Origin: Chthonomonas sp035294505
Lineage (GTDB): Bacteria > Armatimonadota > Chthonomonadetes > Chthonomonadales > Chthonomonadaceae
Assembly: GCF_035294505.1 (NCBI RefSeq)
Contig: NZ_DATGKU010000027.1
Span: forward strand, 1 to 14,898
Reading direction: 5' to 3'
DNA: 14,898 nucleotides
Below are positions 1 to 6,212 of this stretch, piece by piece (within the stretch, counting starts at the first letter, position 1; every line of letters begins with the position of its first letter). The notes under the pieces were generated by a model that worked only from the letters and a program-made list of their open reading frames with translations, had not been told where the DNA came from and searched no databases. A program made the translations under genes and the position numbers.

Positions 1-13
1 GAAGGAGTGAAGA

Positions 14-277
14 ATGTCTAAGCGCATCTATGTGGGAGGCCTGCCCTATTCCGCCACCGAGCGGGATGTGGAGGCTCTCTTCTCGTCAGCAGGTACGGTG
101 AAAGAGGTGACCTTGGTGTCGGACCGCTACACCGGGCAGGCAAAAGGTTTCGGCTTCGTGGAGATGAGCACCGATGCCGAGGCCGATGCGGCCATCAATA
201 TGCTGAATGGTACGACCATGGGCGGAAGAACGTTGACCGTTAACGAGGCTCGTCCGCGCCCCGCACGTCGCTACTAG
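14..277 (+). CDS. RRM-type RNA-binding protein
   Basis: An 87-residue protein that is essentially one RNA recognition motif. RNP2 is IYVGGL at residues 5-10 and RNP1 is KGFGFVEM at residues 44-51. Both carry the aromatic positions that stack on RNA bases in this family. The order and length match the small single-RRM proteins of cyanobacteria and other bacteria, which bind single-stranded RNA and are often cold- or stress-induced. The C-terminal tail is short and arginine-rich (RPRPARRY) rather than the glycine-rich tail of some relatives. The start is fixed by GAAGGAG at 1-7, 6 nt before the ATG. The gene ends in a strong hairpin terminator, so it is at least the last gene of its transcript. 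What lies upstream is outside the window. The RNA target cannot be read from the sequence. Confidence 0.95.
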   Translation: MSKRIYVGGLPYSATERDVEALFSSAGTVKEVTLVSDRYTGQAKGFGFVEMSTDAEADAAINMLNGTTMGGRTLTVNEARPRPARRY

Positions 278-297
278 ACCCGAGACTCACAAGAACA

Positions 298-333
298 CGC
301 CCTCCTCTTCAATGAAGAGGAGGGCGTTGTTTT
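298..333 (+). terminator. Intrinsic terminator of the RRM gene, probably used from both sides
   Basis: A perfect 13-bp stem pairs 298-310 with 314-326 around the 3-nt loop AAT. It is followed on the + strand by TTGTTTT at 327-333. The T tract runs into the stop codon (complement of 332-334) of the converging FAD oxidoreductase gene, so the same hairpin is also the first structure downstream of that gene. On the minus strand the trailing sequence is less T-rich (TGTTCTT). Confidence 0.92.
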
Positions 334-2119
334 ATGCTTCGTTTAATTCCTGTGCAAGCCAGTGCACCGCCTCGGCCCGATGCACCCCTCTCGGCATTTC
401 TTGTGCCGGCAAACCCAACAAAGCACGCCAACTGCCCCAATCCTCAGGCTGCATCGGCTCCTTCGGGCGGAAGAGCAGGTCGGTCTCTTTGCCGAGCCCT
501 ATTCCTCGGCAGGCTAATCGCTGTAGGGCATAGAAAGAGGGATGGTGCGGCGGTACATCGGTATACCAATGCAGCACAAGCCCCTCTTCCAGCAGCTTTG
601 CCTGGAAATTGGCGAGCGCCGATGGAACAGAGTAGATTTCACGTGGTGTGGCGTTGGTGGCGAAGCAGTATGCGACGAGGATGCCGGCGGCCTCACCGAT
701 GCACCATTCGACGGGGTGTAGGCGGTAGGCACCGTTGGTAAGATGTGTCAGACCCGCGTTTTTGCCGGCGGGTAAAAGATTTTCCCAACGTCTTGGGATG
801 AGAATACGCAAAGGTATTTGAAACGGACGGGTAGGAACATAGGCGGAGGGTTCCCCATGGGCATTTTGGTGGATATCGAGCGCGTAGTGGCCGATGCCGA
901 TGGTATCCGGCATGAAGACCGCTCGCGCTTGCTCCCCCCGGCAGATATGCCCTTGAAAATCGCGCACCACGATATCCTGCTCGCGCACGGTATCCACCGA
1001 TAAAATGCGCCGGGACTCTCGAATGTAGGGACTGGGAGCGCAGCCGTCTTCGGTGTCGAAGTAGTCCTTTCGTAGGCGAAACTCCGGGTAGCCATGCCGG
1101 GTGGGGTCATCCTCACGAGGACACTCGTTTTGGAGCCAATAGAGATAACCGATAGAGGCTCGGCGTGCGCGCGCAAGCGTGCAGCGTATCTGGTTCTCAT
1201 CTCCGGCATTGGCGCCGATGATGTTGCCGCCGTAGAAGTCGTTGCTGGCCGTGTTGATCATGGAGACATCGTGGGGAATACGGGGATCGTCGAAGTTTTC
1301 TGCCGCAAGAATTCGCCGGTAGCTCCACCAGGGGTAGTTGCCGCTGAAAAGTCCGGTGATGGCTCCATCCACCAGGCTGTACTTCTGAAGTTGTTTCAGC
1401 TCTTCATAGTCGGGCGGAGGCGCAATACGGTTCTGTTCCCTTGTCTCGGGAGACCATTCGATGGGAAATGGGAAGGTGAAAGGCTGGACCCAGTCGGGGC
1501 GCGGGCTAGGAGGAGCATCCGGCTCGCCCGTTTGTTCTCGGCTTTCTGCGCCAACGACCCAGTCTACCCCCTCTTTTCCGCAAAGTGGAAGTAAATCTCC
1601 CGTGTCGGTGGCATCGAGCACGTAATGTGGGCGAAATGCCCATGTCTTCCCCTCAACGGAGAAGATAATCCGGTCGAGCCTACGCCCATCTGCGCTCATC
1701 TCACACTGAAGGCAATGACCGTTCAGCAGAATATGGAGGCTGCCGTTCTCTTCGAGGGAATGAAGGCGCTCGTAAAGTATTCGATGGCCTACTTTAGGTT
1801 CAAACGAGAGCCTACTGACCCAACACCGTCCGGGGTTAAAGGGATCCATGGCCTTGCCGATGGGGCTGAGTTTGTAGAGGGTTCGATAGTAGTCTCGGAT
1901 AGAGGCACGGAACCAGGCGTATCTACGGGAGGGAGGAAAGGTCTCGATATAGGCATTCTCATCGGGGGTAGAGACGCCCTGTGCCGTCAGTTGCCCGCCG
2001 ATCCAGGTGGTAGGCTCGACGAGCCAGGTATCTAAACCGCATTCTGCGGCGGCCATTGCCGCAGCCGTTCCACCGGTGCTTGCACCGACGATGAGGAGGT
2101 CGCACTCTTGCACTTCCAT
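332..2119 (-). CDS. FAD-dependent oxidoreductase (PF12831-like)
   Basis: A 595-residue flavoprotein. The N-terminal Rossmann fold binds ADP: residues 7-35 hold beta strand DLLIVG, the variant glycine motif G-A-S-T-G-G (12-17), and an acidic end (LVE, E35) placed to bind the FAD ribose. A second family signature, LDATDTGDLLPLCG, lies near residues 166-180. The C-terminal FAD motif, with RLHPVEW followed by IGEAAG, lies at about 465-485. This three-part pattern is that of PF12831, common in Planctomycetota, Bacteroidota and Armatimonadota. Substrates there are mostly unknown. No signal peptide is visible, so it is probably cytoplasmic. The ATG is preceded by AAGGGG about 7 nt upstream, lying across the end of uppP, whose stop codon is 3 nt away. 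The two genes are almost certainly co-transcribed. The flavin role is solid; the substrate is not known. Confidence 0.88.
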   Translation of the reverse strand: MEVQECDLLIVGASTGGTAAAMAAAECGLDTWLVEPTTWIGGQLTAQGVSTPDENAYIETFPPSRRYAWFRASIRDYYRTLYKLSPIGKAMDPFNPGRCWVSRLSFEPKVGHRILYERLHSLEENGSLHILLNGHCLQCEMSADGRRLDRIIFSVEGKTWAFRPHYVLDATDTGDLLPLCGKEGVDWVVGAESREQTGEPDAPPSPRPDWVQPFTFPFPIEWSPETREQNRIAPPPDYEELKQLQKYSLVDGAITGLFSGNYPWWSYRRILAAENFDDPRIPHDVSMINTASNDFYGGNIIGANAGDENQIRCTLARARRASIGYLYWLQNECPREDDPTRHGYPEFRLRKDYFDTEDGCAPSPYIRESRRILSVDTVREQDIVVRDFQGHICRGEQARAVFMPDTIGIGHYALDIHQNAHGEPSAYVPTRPFQIPLRILIPRRWENLLPAGKNAGLTHLTNGAYRLHPVEWCIGEAAGILVAYCFATNATPREIYSVPSALANFQAKLLEEGLVLHWYTDVPPHHPSFYALQRLACRGIGLGKETDLLFRPKEPMQPEDWGSWRALLGLPAQEMPRGVHRAEAVHWLAQELNEA

Positions 2120-2122
2120 AGG

Positions 2123-3070
2123 CTATCCCCTTTTAGATAGGAGCACGTGGTTGGGTACTTTTGCGATGTGATTGGGAGTATGTTCGTGGAGAACGCCTGC
2201 CTTTAGTAGGGCGAGAATCAGCACCCCTAGGAGGATACGATAGCCGATGAAAATAAAGGTGTTGTGGAAACGCATGTAGCCCATAAACCATTTTGTGACG
2301 ATGTAGGCAAAGATGCCTGCTACCAGCGCAGCGAAAAGGAACATTCCTAACTCTGCAAACGTGGGGGGGCCGACATGAAACGGCATAAGCCGATGGGCCT
2401 CGTTGGGGGAAAATGCGGAGGGTTTAAACACAAAGAGAGCCGTTTTGCTCAGCTTATAGAGGCCGGCTGCGGTGATGGCAGGAATGGAGAGGAGGAAGCT
2501 GAAGTGGGTGGCGCTTTCGTGGTCGAGATCGCGAAAAAGCCCTGCGGTAATGGTGGTTCCGGAGCGAGAGGCGCCTGGAACGAGGGCAAGCACTTGGGCC
2601 CACCCAATGACCTGGCTATCGAGGAAACTAAGGTGCTCCAAGTCCTTCTTGCGTTTACCTACAATCTCTGCTGCCAACATGATGACTGCCAGCACAATAA
2701 GGGCAACGGCTACCACATCGAATCGTCGGAAGGTGGTGTCAATCTTCTTTTCCAACAATAGACCGAAAATGGCCAAGGGAAGGGTGCCAAAGACGACATA
2801 CCAGCCCAAGCGTGCATCGGTGTCGTTAGGGGGAATATTGAAGGGAGAGCGTGTGCGCGCGATGCCGCGTAGGTAACGCACGATGTCGGCCCAAAAGTAG
2901 ACGATAATGGCCACAATGGGGCCGAGCTGTACGACCGCAGAGAAGGCGGAGCCAACATCATGGCCCAACATCAGTCGGGATGCGATGTCCATGTGTGCCG
3001 TGCTGCTGACGGGCAGGAATTCGGTGAGGCCCTGTAGCAAGCCGAGTAACGCAGCTTGCAGCCAGTTCAT
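2123..3070 (-). CDS. uppP: Undecaprenyl-diphosphate phosphatase (UppP/BacA)
   Basis: An integral membrane enzyme that removes a phosphate from undecaprenyl diphosphate, recycling the lipid carrier for peptidoglycan and other wall polymers and conferring bacitracin tolerance. Both signature motifs are present. The first is GLTEFLPVSSTAHM near residue 15 (E17, H26), with T where many homologues have S or G. The second is PGASRSGTT at residues 165-173. The protein is rich in membrane segments. At 315 residues it is longer than the usual 265-280, partly from a loop after the second motif (FKPSAFSPNEAHR). Start choice: the homologous N-terminus begins at MNWLQAALLG (3070), preceded by AGAGGA 11 nt upstream. 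ATGs at 3082 and 3103 are also open, but neither has a usefully spaced SD, and a -10-like TATACT at 3107-3112 would put the transcript start near 3100. It is followed 3 nt later by the FAD oxidoreductase gene. Confidence 0.95.
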   Translation of the reverse strand: MNWLQAALLGLLQGLTEFLPVSSTAHMDIASRLMLGHDVGSAFSAVVQLGPIVAIIVYFWADIVRYLRGIARTRSPFNIPPNDTDARLGWYVVFGTLPLAIFGLLLEKKIDTTFRRFDVVAVALIVLAVIMLAAEIVGKRKKDLEHLSFLDSQVIGWAQVLALVPGASRSGTTITAGLFRDLDHESATHFSFLLSIPAITAAGLYKLSKTALFVFKPSAFSPNEAHRLMPFHVGPPTFAELGMFLFAALVAGIFAYIVTKWFMGYMRFHNTFIFIGYRILLGVLILALLKAGVLHEHTPNHIAKVPNHVLLSKRG

Positions 3071-3106
3071 ACCGTATATCATCCTCTCAATTTGATTTTC
3101 CATCAA

Positions 3107-3112
3107 AGTATA
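3107..3112 (-). promoter_or_regulatory. Possible -10 element for uppP
   Basis: TATACT on the minus strand, 36 nt before the preferred uppP ATG (3070). No good -35 hexamer sits 16-18 nt upstream, so this is weak. If used, transcription would begin near 3100 and exclude the ATG at 3103 as a normal start. Confidence 0.3.
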
Positions 3113-3151
3113 CCGAAGAGTTTAGCCTCATCCTCGCCTTCTTGCCCTAAT

Positions 3152-3194
3152 CTTAGACAATTCTAAGTTCCCGGCAGACGGTGGCGCCTGCCGG
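3152..3194. repeat. Two adjacent inverted repeats upstream of uppP
   Basis: CTTAGA(3152-3157)-CAAT-TCTAAG(3162-3167) is a perfect 6-bp palindrome. Four bases on, CCGGCAG(3171-3177) and CTGCCGG(3188-3194) form a perfect 7-bp repeat with a 10-nt spacer. Both lie between the terminator of the GloVer-repeat gene and the start of uppP, 40-90 bp upstream of the possible -10. The first could be an operator half-site pair. The second may be a further hairpin at the 3' end of the upstream gene. No function is shown. Confidence 0.45.
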
Positions 3195-3208
3195 CTTATT
3201 TCAGAGGT

Positions 3209-3246
3209 AAGCGAAAGAGGGCGGCAAAGGGATTTGCCACCCTCTT
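3209..3246 (-). terminator. Terminator of the GloVer-repeat gene
   Basis: A 14-bp stem pairs 3215-3228 with 3233-3246 around a 4-nt loop. The one imperfect pair (3222 with 3239) reads C-A on the + strand but U-G, a wobble pair, on the minus transcript. The hairpin is therefore fully paired only in the minus direction, matching the gene ending at 3288. The tail, TTCGCTT, is only moderately U-rich. Confidence 0.7.
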
Positions 3247-3287
3247 GATGTTTTGGATGTGCCGACTTGCGGCCTTAGTGTAGGGGC

Positions 3288-5285
3288 TTATGGCACGTTT
3301 ATTTTGAAGGTTCCTCCGAAGCTGCCGTTGTAGAAGGTTCCTTTTATTAACAGTACCGCCGGCCCAGAGACGACGTTGGATGGGAAGAACAGGGTGACCG
3401 AGGTGCTAGAGCCGGGAGGCAAGTTCCCCACGAAGATCGGCAAGGGGTTGAGGGGAGAGAAAGCGGCTTTGTTCTTATCGGTCAATTGAACTGCAGGTAG
3501 CTTGGTGTTATATGCCGTCCCGTTGCCTACGTTGGAAACGAAAAGGGAGACAAGAACCCCTTTCTCCGGATGGGAGGCCGGGACGTAACCCCGTATTACC
3601 CTTCGAACCAAAAGCCGGATACGAGGTGTTCCGCCTCGAGGAAGCACGAAGCACGGATCGGGTGGAAGGGTGACGACTCCGGTGTTAGGATCGTAGATTT
3701 GCACCGGATTCGTGCCCGGCACCGCCAGCAGGGCGGCCGGAATCATAACCAACATTTGGGTGCCGTCATCCGAGACTGCTTCCGGCTGAATGGGGATGTT
3801 ATCCCACAGTAAAACGTCATTTTGAGCAAAGCCGGAGCCGACTGCGACGAGAGGAGAGGTGTCGGAACCGGCAAAGAACATGTTAGGCGAGATGAAGTTG
3901 AGCTTTGGCCCGATACGATAGACATTTCCCGAATCTCTATCTCTCAGAAACTCGCATTCGCCGTAGAGGCAGCCATCGCTGCCTTGAATTAACGCTTCTG
4001 GATCGGCACCGTCCGGCCCTGTTAGAGCGAAGTAATGAAGGATGTCGAAGGATATCCCATAAGGGTCGAGCGCAAAGGTCACGCCTCCACTATATGTGCC
4101 CCCGGATACCGTCGTGCCGAAGAGGTTACCATTTACCCCTTGAATGAGGTGTGTAGGGAAAGCCCCGTCGGAACCCGTGAAGTTATGGAGAATAGTCGGC
4201 CCCGGAATGGTGATGAACTTGAAAACGGTACCCTTGCCGTTAGCCCCGCCATACTTCGTCGTTCCATACAAATAGCCATCGCTGCCTTGCAGAAGGCATG
4301 TTGGTCCTGCTCCATCGCTGTTATCCCCATTGGCATCGAGGGGGGAGAATGCATAGAACAGACTGAAGAAACCGGTAAAATCACTCAACAGAATGGTGCC
4401 ACTTCCGTATTCTCCGCCGGAGGCCATTGTTATGAGAAGGAAACCGTTGCTTGTTTGGCTTATGCTTGTGGGGTAGTTCCCACTGTAGTTCTGACCGGTG
4501 GAGGTCAGAGGATCAAAGTTAAACCGAACGGAAATGGAGGAGCCGTATGGATAGTATTCGAAGACGACACCGGTGTTGTTCATTCCGCCAGATATTGTGG
4601 TCCCGTAGATCGTCCCGTCTTGGCCAAAAAGCACATGGTTAGGATTGGCTCCTTCGGTGCCGGTAAAGAGATGGCGAACCTGGAAGTTGGAGCCGTCGGT
4701 GTTTAGTTGGAAAAGCACGCCCAAACCCGAAGGCGTTATAGGCGTAAAGCCTATCCCCCCATACTGGGTGGTGCCGTAGAGGGTTCCATCAGGAGCCTGG
4801 ACGAGGCTATTGGGTGCCTCGCCATCTAGACCGACGAAGCTATGGATCACCTGAAAGCTAGAACCGTCAATGTTCATTTTGAACACGACTCCATATCCGG
4901 GAAGCCCTCCGAACTCTGCAGTGCCGTAAAGCATCCCATCCTGTCCTTGCAGCAGGCTCGACGGCACAAGGCCATCGTAGTTTGGGGGAACGCTACCGAA
5001 CTGGTGAAGAGTGACGGCAGGCATGGGAATGGCTCGTGCCATCTGTGGGCTTCCGAAAAGCCCAAATAGCAGGATGGCGACCATGCTCAAAAGGAAGCAA
5101 AGCGTTCGACGGTGCTTAGCCTGGGTTGTCTGCCCTTTCTTTATCCTATTGGGCATTTTAACCTCATAGGATGCTAACGTAGTCAGAGAGCTGTTAAAAT
5201 TAGCTAGCCCTCCTGTCTCATTTGCAGTGCTCCGATGAGGAGCCTCTTCGCCGCCCCTAAAGGGCAGGTGGTTCTGTGCATGCAT
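3288..5285 (-). CDS. Exported protein with seven GloVer-type repeats, IPT-like and C-terminal Ig-like domains
   Basis: 665 residues from this start. A hydrophobic stretch at about 62-78 (from LCFLLSMVAILL) after basic residues, with A-R-A at 83-85, looks like a Sec signal peptide. Then come seven repeats centred on DG-x-LYGTT-x-x-GG, with the key D or N at residues 116, 166, 223, 280, 336, 385 and 437. Spacing is 49-57 residues. This is the pattern of the GloVer (Gloeobacter/Verrucomicrobia) repeat family. Repeats 4 and 7 are the most diverged. Seven units suggest a seven-bladed beta-propeller, which is inference. An IPT/TIG-like domain follows (about 461-545), then a beta-rich Ig/CARDB-like domain (about 551-665). 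I see no PEP-CTERM or LPXTG anchor. Start choice: AAGGAGG at 5292-5298 favours 5285, but the in-frame ATG at 5156 has TGAGGT 5 nt upstream and gives a more normal signal peptide (622 residues). The function is unknown, probably cell-surface or secreted. Confidence 0.85.
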   Translation of the reverse strand: MHAQNHLPFRGGEEAPHRSTANETGGLANFNSSLTTLASYEVKMPNRIKKGQTTQAKHRRTLCFLLSMVAILLFGLFGSPQMARAIPMPAVTLHQFGSVPPNYDGLVPSSLLQGQDGMLYGTAEFGGLPGYGVVFKMNIDGSSFQVIHSFVGLDGEAPNSLVQAPDGTLYGTTQYGGIGFTPITPSGLGVLFQLNTDGSNFQVRHLFTGTEGANPNHVLFGQDGTIYGTTISGGMNNTGVVFEYYPYGSSISVRFNFDPLTSTGQNYSGNYPTSISQTSNGFLLITMASGGEYGSGTILLSDFTGFFSLFYAFSPLDANGDNSDGAGPTCLLQGSDGYLYGTTKYGGANGKGTVFKFITIPGPTILHNFTGSDGAFPTHLIQGVNGNLFGTTVSGGTYSGGVTFALDPYGISFDILHYFALTGPDGADPEALIQGSDGCLYGECEFLRDRDSGNVYRIGPKLNFISPNMFFAGSDTSPLVAVGSGFAQNDVLLWDNIPIQPEAVSDDGTQMLVMIPAALLAVPGTNPVQIYDPNTGVVTLPPDPCFVLPRGGTPRIRLLVRRVIRGYVPASHPEKGVLVSLFVSNVGNGTAYNTKLPAVQLTDKNKAAFSPLNPLPIFVGNLPPGSSTSVTLFFPSNVVSGPAVLLIKGTFYNGSFGGTFKINVP

Positions 5286-5291
5286 CTGTTT

Positions 5292-5298
5292 CCTCCTT
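5292..5298 (-). promoter_or_regulatory. Consensus Shine-Dalgarno deciding the upstream start of the GloVer-repeat gene
   Basis: AAGGAGG on the minus strand, 6 nt before the ATG at 5285. This strongly predicts initiation there even though the encoded 43 residues before the second in-frame ATG (5156) do not look like part of a signal peptide. The second ATG has its own SD, GAGGT, ending 5 nt upstream. Confidence 0.75.
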
Positions 5299-5387
5299 AG
5301 CGAACGAGTTAAACGGTTATTTGTTTGAATAGATAGTGTTTGAAGACAAGTAATGTCGTAAATAGCCATCACAAGTCTCTATACAAT

Positions 5388-5416
5388 ATTATATCACGAT
5401 TTATCTGGGTCTGCAA
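5388..5416 (-). promoter_or_regulatory. Extended -10 promoter for the GloVer-repeat gene
   Basis: On the minus strand, TATAAT (5393-5388) is preceded by TG and one base, giving the extended -10 form TGnTATAAT. A weak -35, TTGCAG (5416-5411), lies 17 bp upstream. The expected transcript start is near 5381, leaving about 95 nt of leader before the consensus SD. A perfect inverted repeat, GCAGCT (5420-5425) with AGCTGC (5434-5439), abuts the -35 and could be an operator. Confidence 0.7.
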
Positions 5417-5566
5417 TAGGCAGCTAGTTGGTAAGCTGCGACGATCCCGGTGTCGATCTTTTGGAAGGGGACGTCGAGTGGAGATCGCCATATTTGGAAA
5501 AAGAGAGACTTCGATATTGCTTTTTTTGAGTAAAACCTAGCTGCAGATGCTATGCTAGCCAAAAAT

Positions 5567-5596
5567 TTGACATAGCAATGCATGTAAAGGCATAAT
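5567..5596 (+). promoter_or_regulatory. Sigma-70-type promoter of the four-gene cytochrome/DUF1549/DUF1501 unit
   Basis: TTGACA (5567-5572) matches the -35 consensus exactly. CATAAT (5591-5596) matches the -10 at five of six positions, with an 18-bp spacer. The transcript would begin near 5603, giving a leader of about 147 nt before the GTG at 5750. No other promoter of this quality is seen before the four genes. Confidence 0.7.
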
Positions 5597-5749
5597 CTAT
5601 AGAGACAGCCCATTCTTTTTTTGTAACTTTTCTGCGTCGAATGTCTCAAACTACTTAGCACCATCATCGGCAGACGTCGTGAACGCGCTGCAAGCAGGAA
5701 AAGAAGAATGGGGCGTAGAATAGAGCAAAAAAACGAGAGGAGAATTGAC

Positions 5750-6199
5750 GTGTATCTCACAAGTCGTGTTCTCTTTGCGAGCTTTGTGGGTGCGAGTACC
5801 ATAGGACTAGGATGCCTATGCATTGCCGCTCCGCCAAAGAAAAAACCACATCCGGCACCTAACGCTGGCAAGGTGAGTTATTTTCATCAAATTCGCCCCA
5901 TTCTCATGGCGAAATGCCTGCCATGCCATAGTGCGGCTAATCATGCCGGAATGCTCGACGTCACAAGCTACGCAGCGCTCTTGAAGGGAGGAGCACACGG
6001 GCCGGCCTTCGTAAAAGGGAAGCCGGCGAAGAGCCTGCTTGTAGGGTATTTGCACGGCAAACCCATGCTGATGCCTAAAGGTGGGCCTCCTCTGCCCAAG
6101 GAGCAGATAGCGCTTATTGAGAAGTGGATAGCTCAAGGAGCTGTGGATGATACGCCTAAGCCTCATAGCAAGGCTTCGCCAAAGGAGTCGCATCGCTGA
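5750..6199 (+). CDS. Small exported c-type cytochrome (planctomycete-type domain)
   Basis: 149 residues. An N-terminal hydrophobic segment (about residues 7-27) is followed by a proline/lysine-rich linker and one cytochrome domain of the planctomycete type (PF07635-like). CLPCH at residues 56-60 is a canonical haem c attachment motif, and LMPKGGPP further on probably supplies the distal methionine. It is expected to act outside the cytoplasmic membrane as an electron carrier. The GTG start at 5750 is preceded by GAGAGGAG 7 nt upstream and gives a compact signal or anchor segment. The in-frame ATG at 5708 would add 14 charged residues and has a poorer SD. The domain is about two-thirds identical over about 100 residues to the N-terminal domain of the next gene, so the two arose by tandem duplication. 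It is the first gene of the unit, 13 nt before the next start. It has no detectable lipobox. Confidence 0.88.
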   Translation: MYLTSRVLFASFVGASTIGLGCLCIAAPPKKKPHPAPNAGKVSYFHQIRPILMAKCLPCHSAANHAGMLDVTSYAALLKGGAHGPAFVKGKPAKSLLVGYLHGKPMLMPKGGPPLPKEQIALIEKWIAQGAVDDTPKPHSKASPKESHR

Positions 6200-6212
6200 G
6201 CGAGAAAGCGCC

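Larger units (their letters stand above)
5286..5749. other. Divergent control region with no gene
   Basis: 464 bp between the divergent GloVer-repeat and cytochrome genes. It holds a promoter for each side (5388-5416 on the minus strand, 5567-5596 on the + strand) and a hexamer inverted repeat at 5420-5425/5434-5439. AGCTGC occurs a third time at 5539-5544, and CTAGC recurs as an inverted pair near 5538 and 5554. Both transcripts have leaders (about 95 and 147 nt). I found no convincing protein-coding gene and no riboswitch family that I could recognise. The leader on the + side contains MSQTT followed by a stop at 5640-5657, without an SD. Confidence 0.6.

Noticed and set aside
1094..2035. 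Two + strand open frames opposite the FAD oxidoreductase gene
   Set aside because: The minus strand carries all three FAD-family motifs in one continuous frame; the + frames show no domain and no useful SD.
4035..4706. Long + strand open frame (223 codons) opposite the GloVer-repeat gene
   Set aside because: It lies wholly antisense to a gene with clear repeats and family features, lacks a recognisable domain and looks like a mirror of the Gly/Thr-rich repeat codons.
3923..4960. CRISPR-like array suggested by regular spacing
   Set aside because: The regular units are protein repeats with varied codons; there are no identical DNA repeats with unique spacers.
5157..5381. Possible cyclic-di-GMP (GEMM) riboswitch in the leader of the GloVer-repeat gene, suggested by GCACAG and a later TGCAAA
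   Set aside because: The conserved GGCAAACC and tetraloop-receptor parts of the class are missing, and the segment is an open reading frame behind a consensus SD.
5804..5835. Lipoprotein signal (cysteines in GLGCLCIAA) in the small cytochrome
   Set aside because: Neither cysteine is preceded by an acceptable lipobox, so a plain signal peptide or membrane anchor is more likely.
5401..5871. Minus-strand open frame of 156 codons in the divergent region
   Set aside because: It runs through the + promoter, leader and signal-peptide region of the cytochrome gene and has no family resemblance or SD.
6147..6212. Upstream ATG for the cytochrome-WD40 gene
   Set aside because: It lies inside the preceding cytochrome gene and would place 22 charged residues before the hydrophobic segment.
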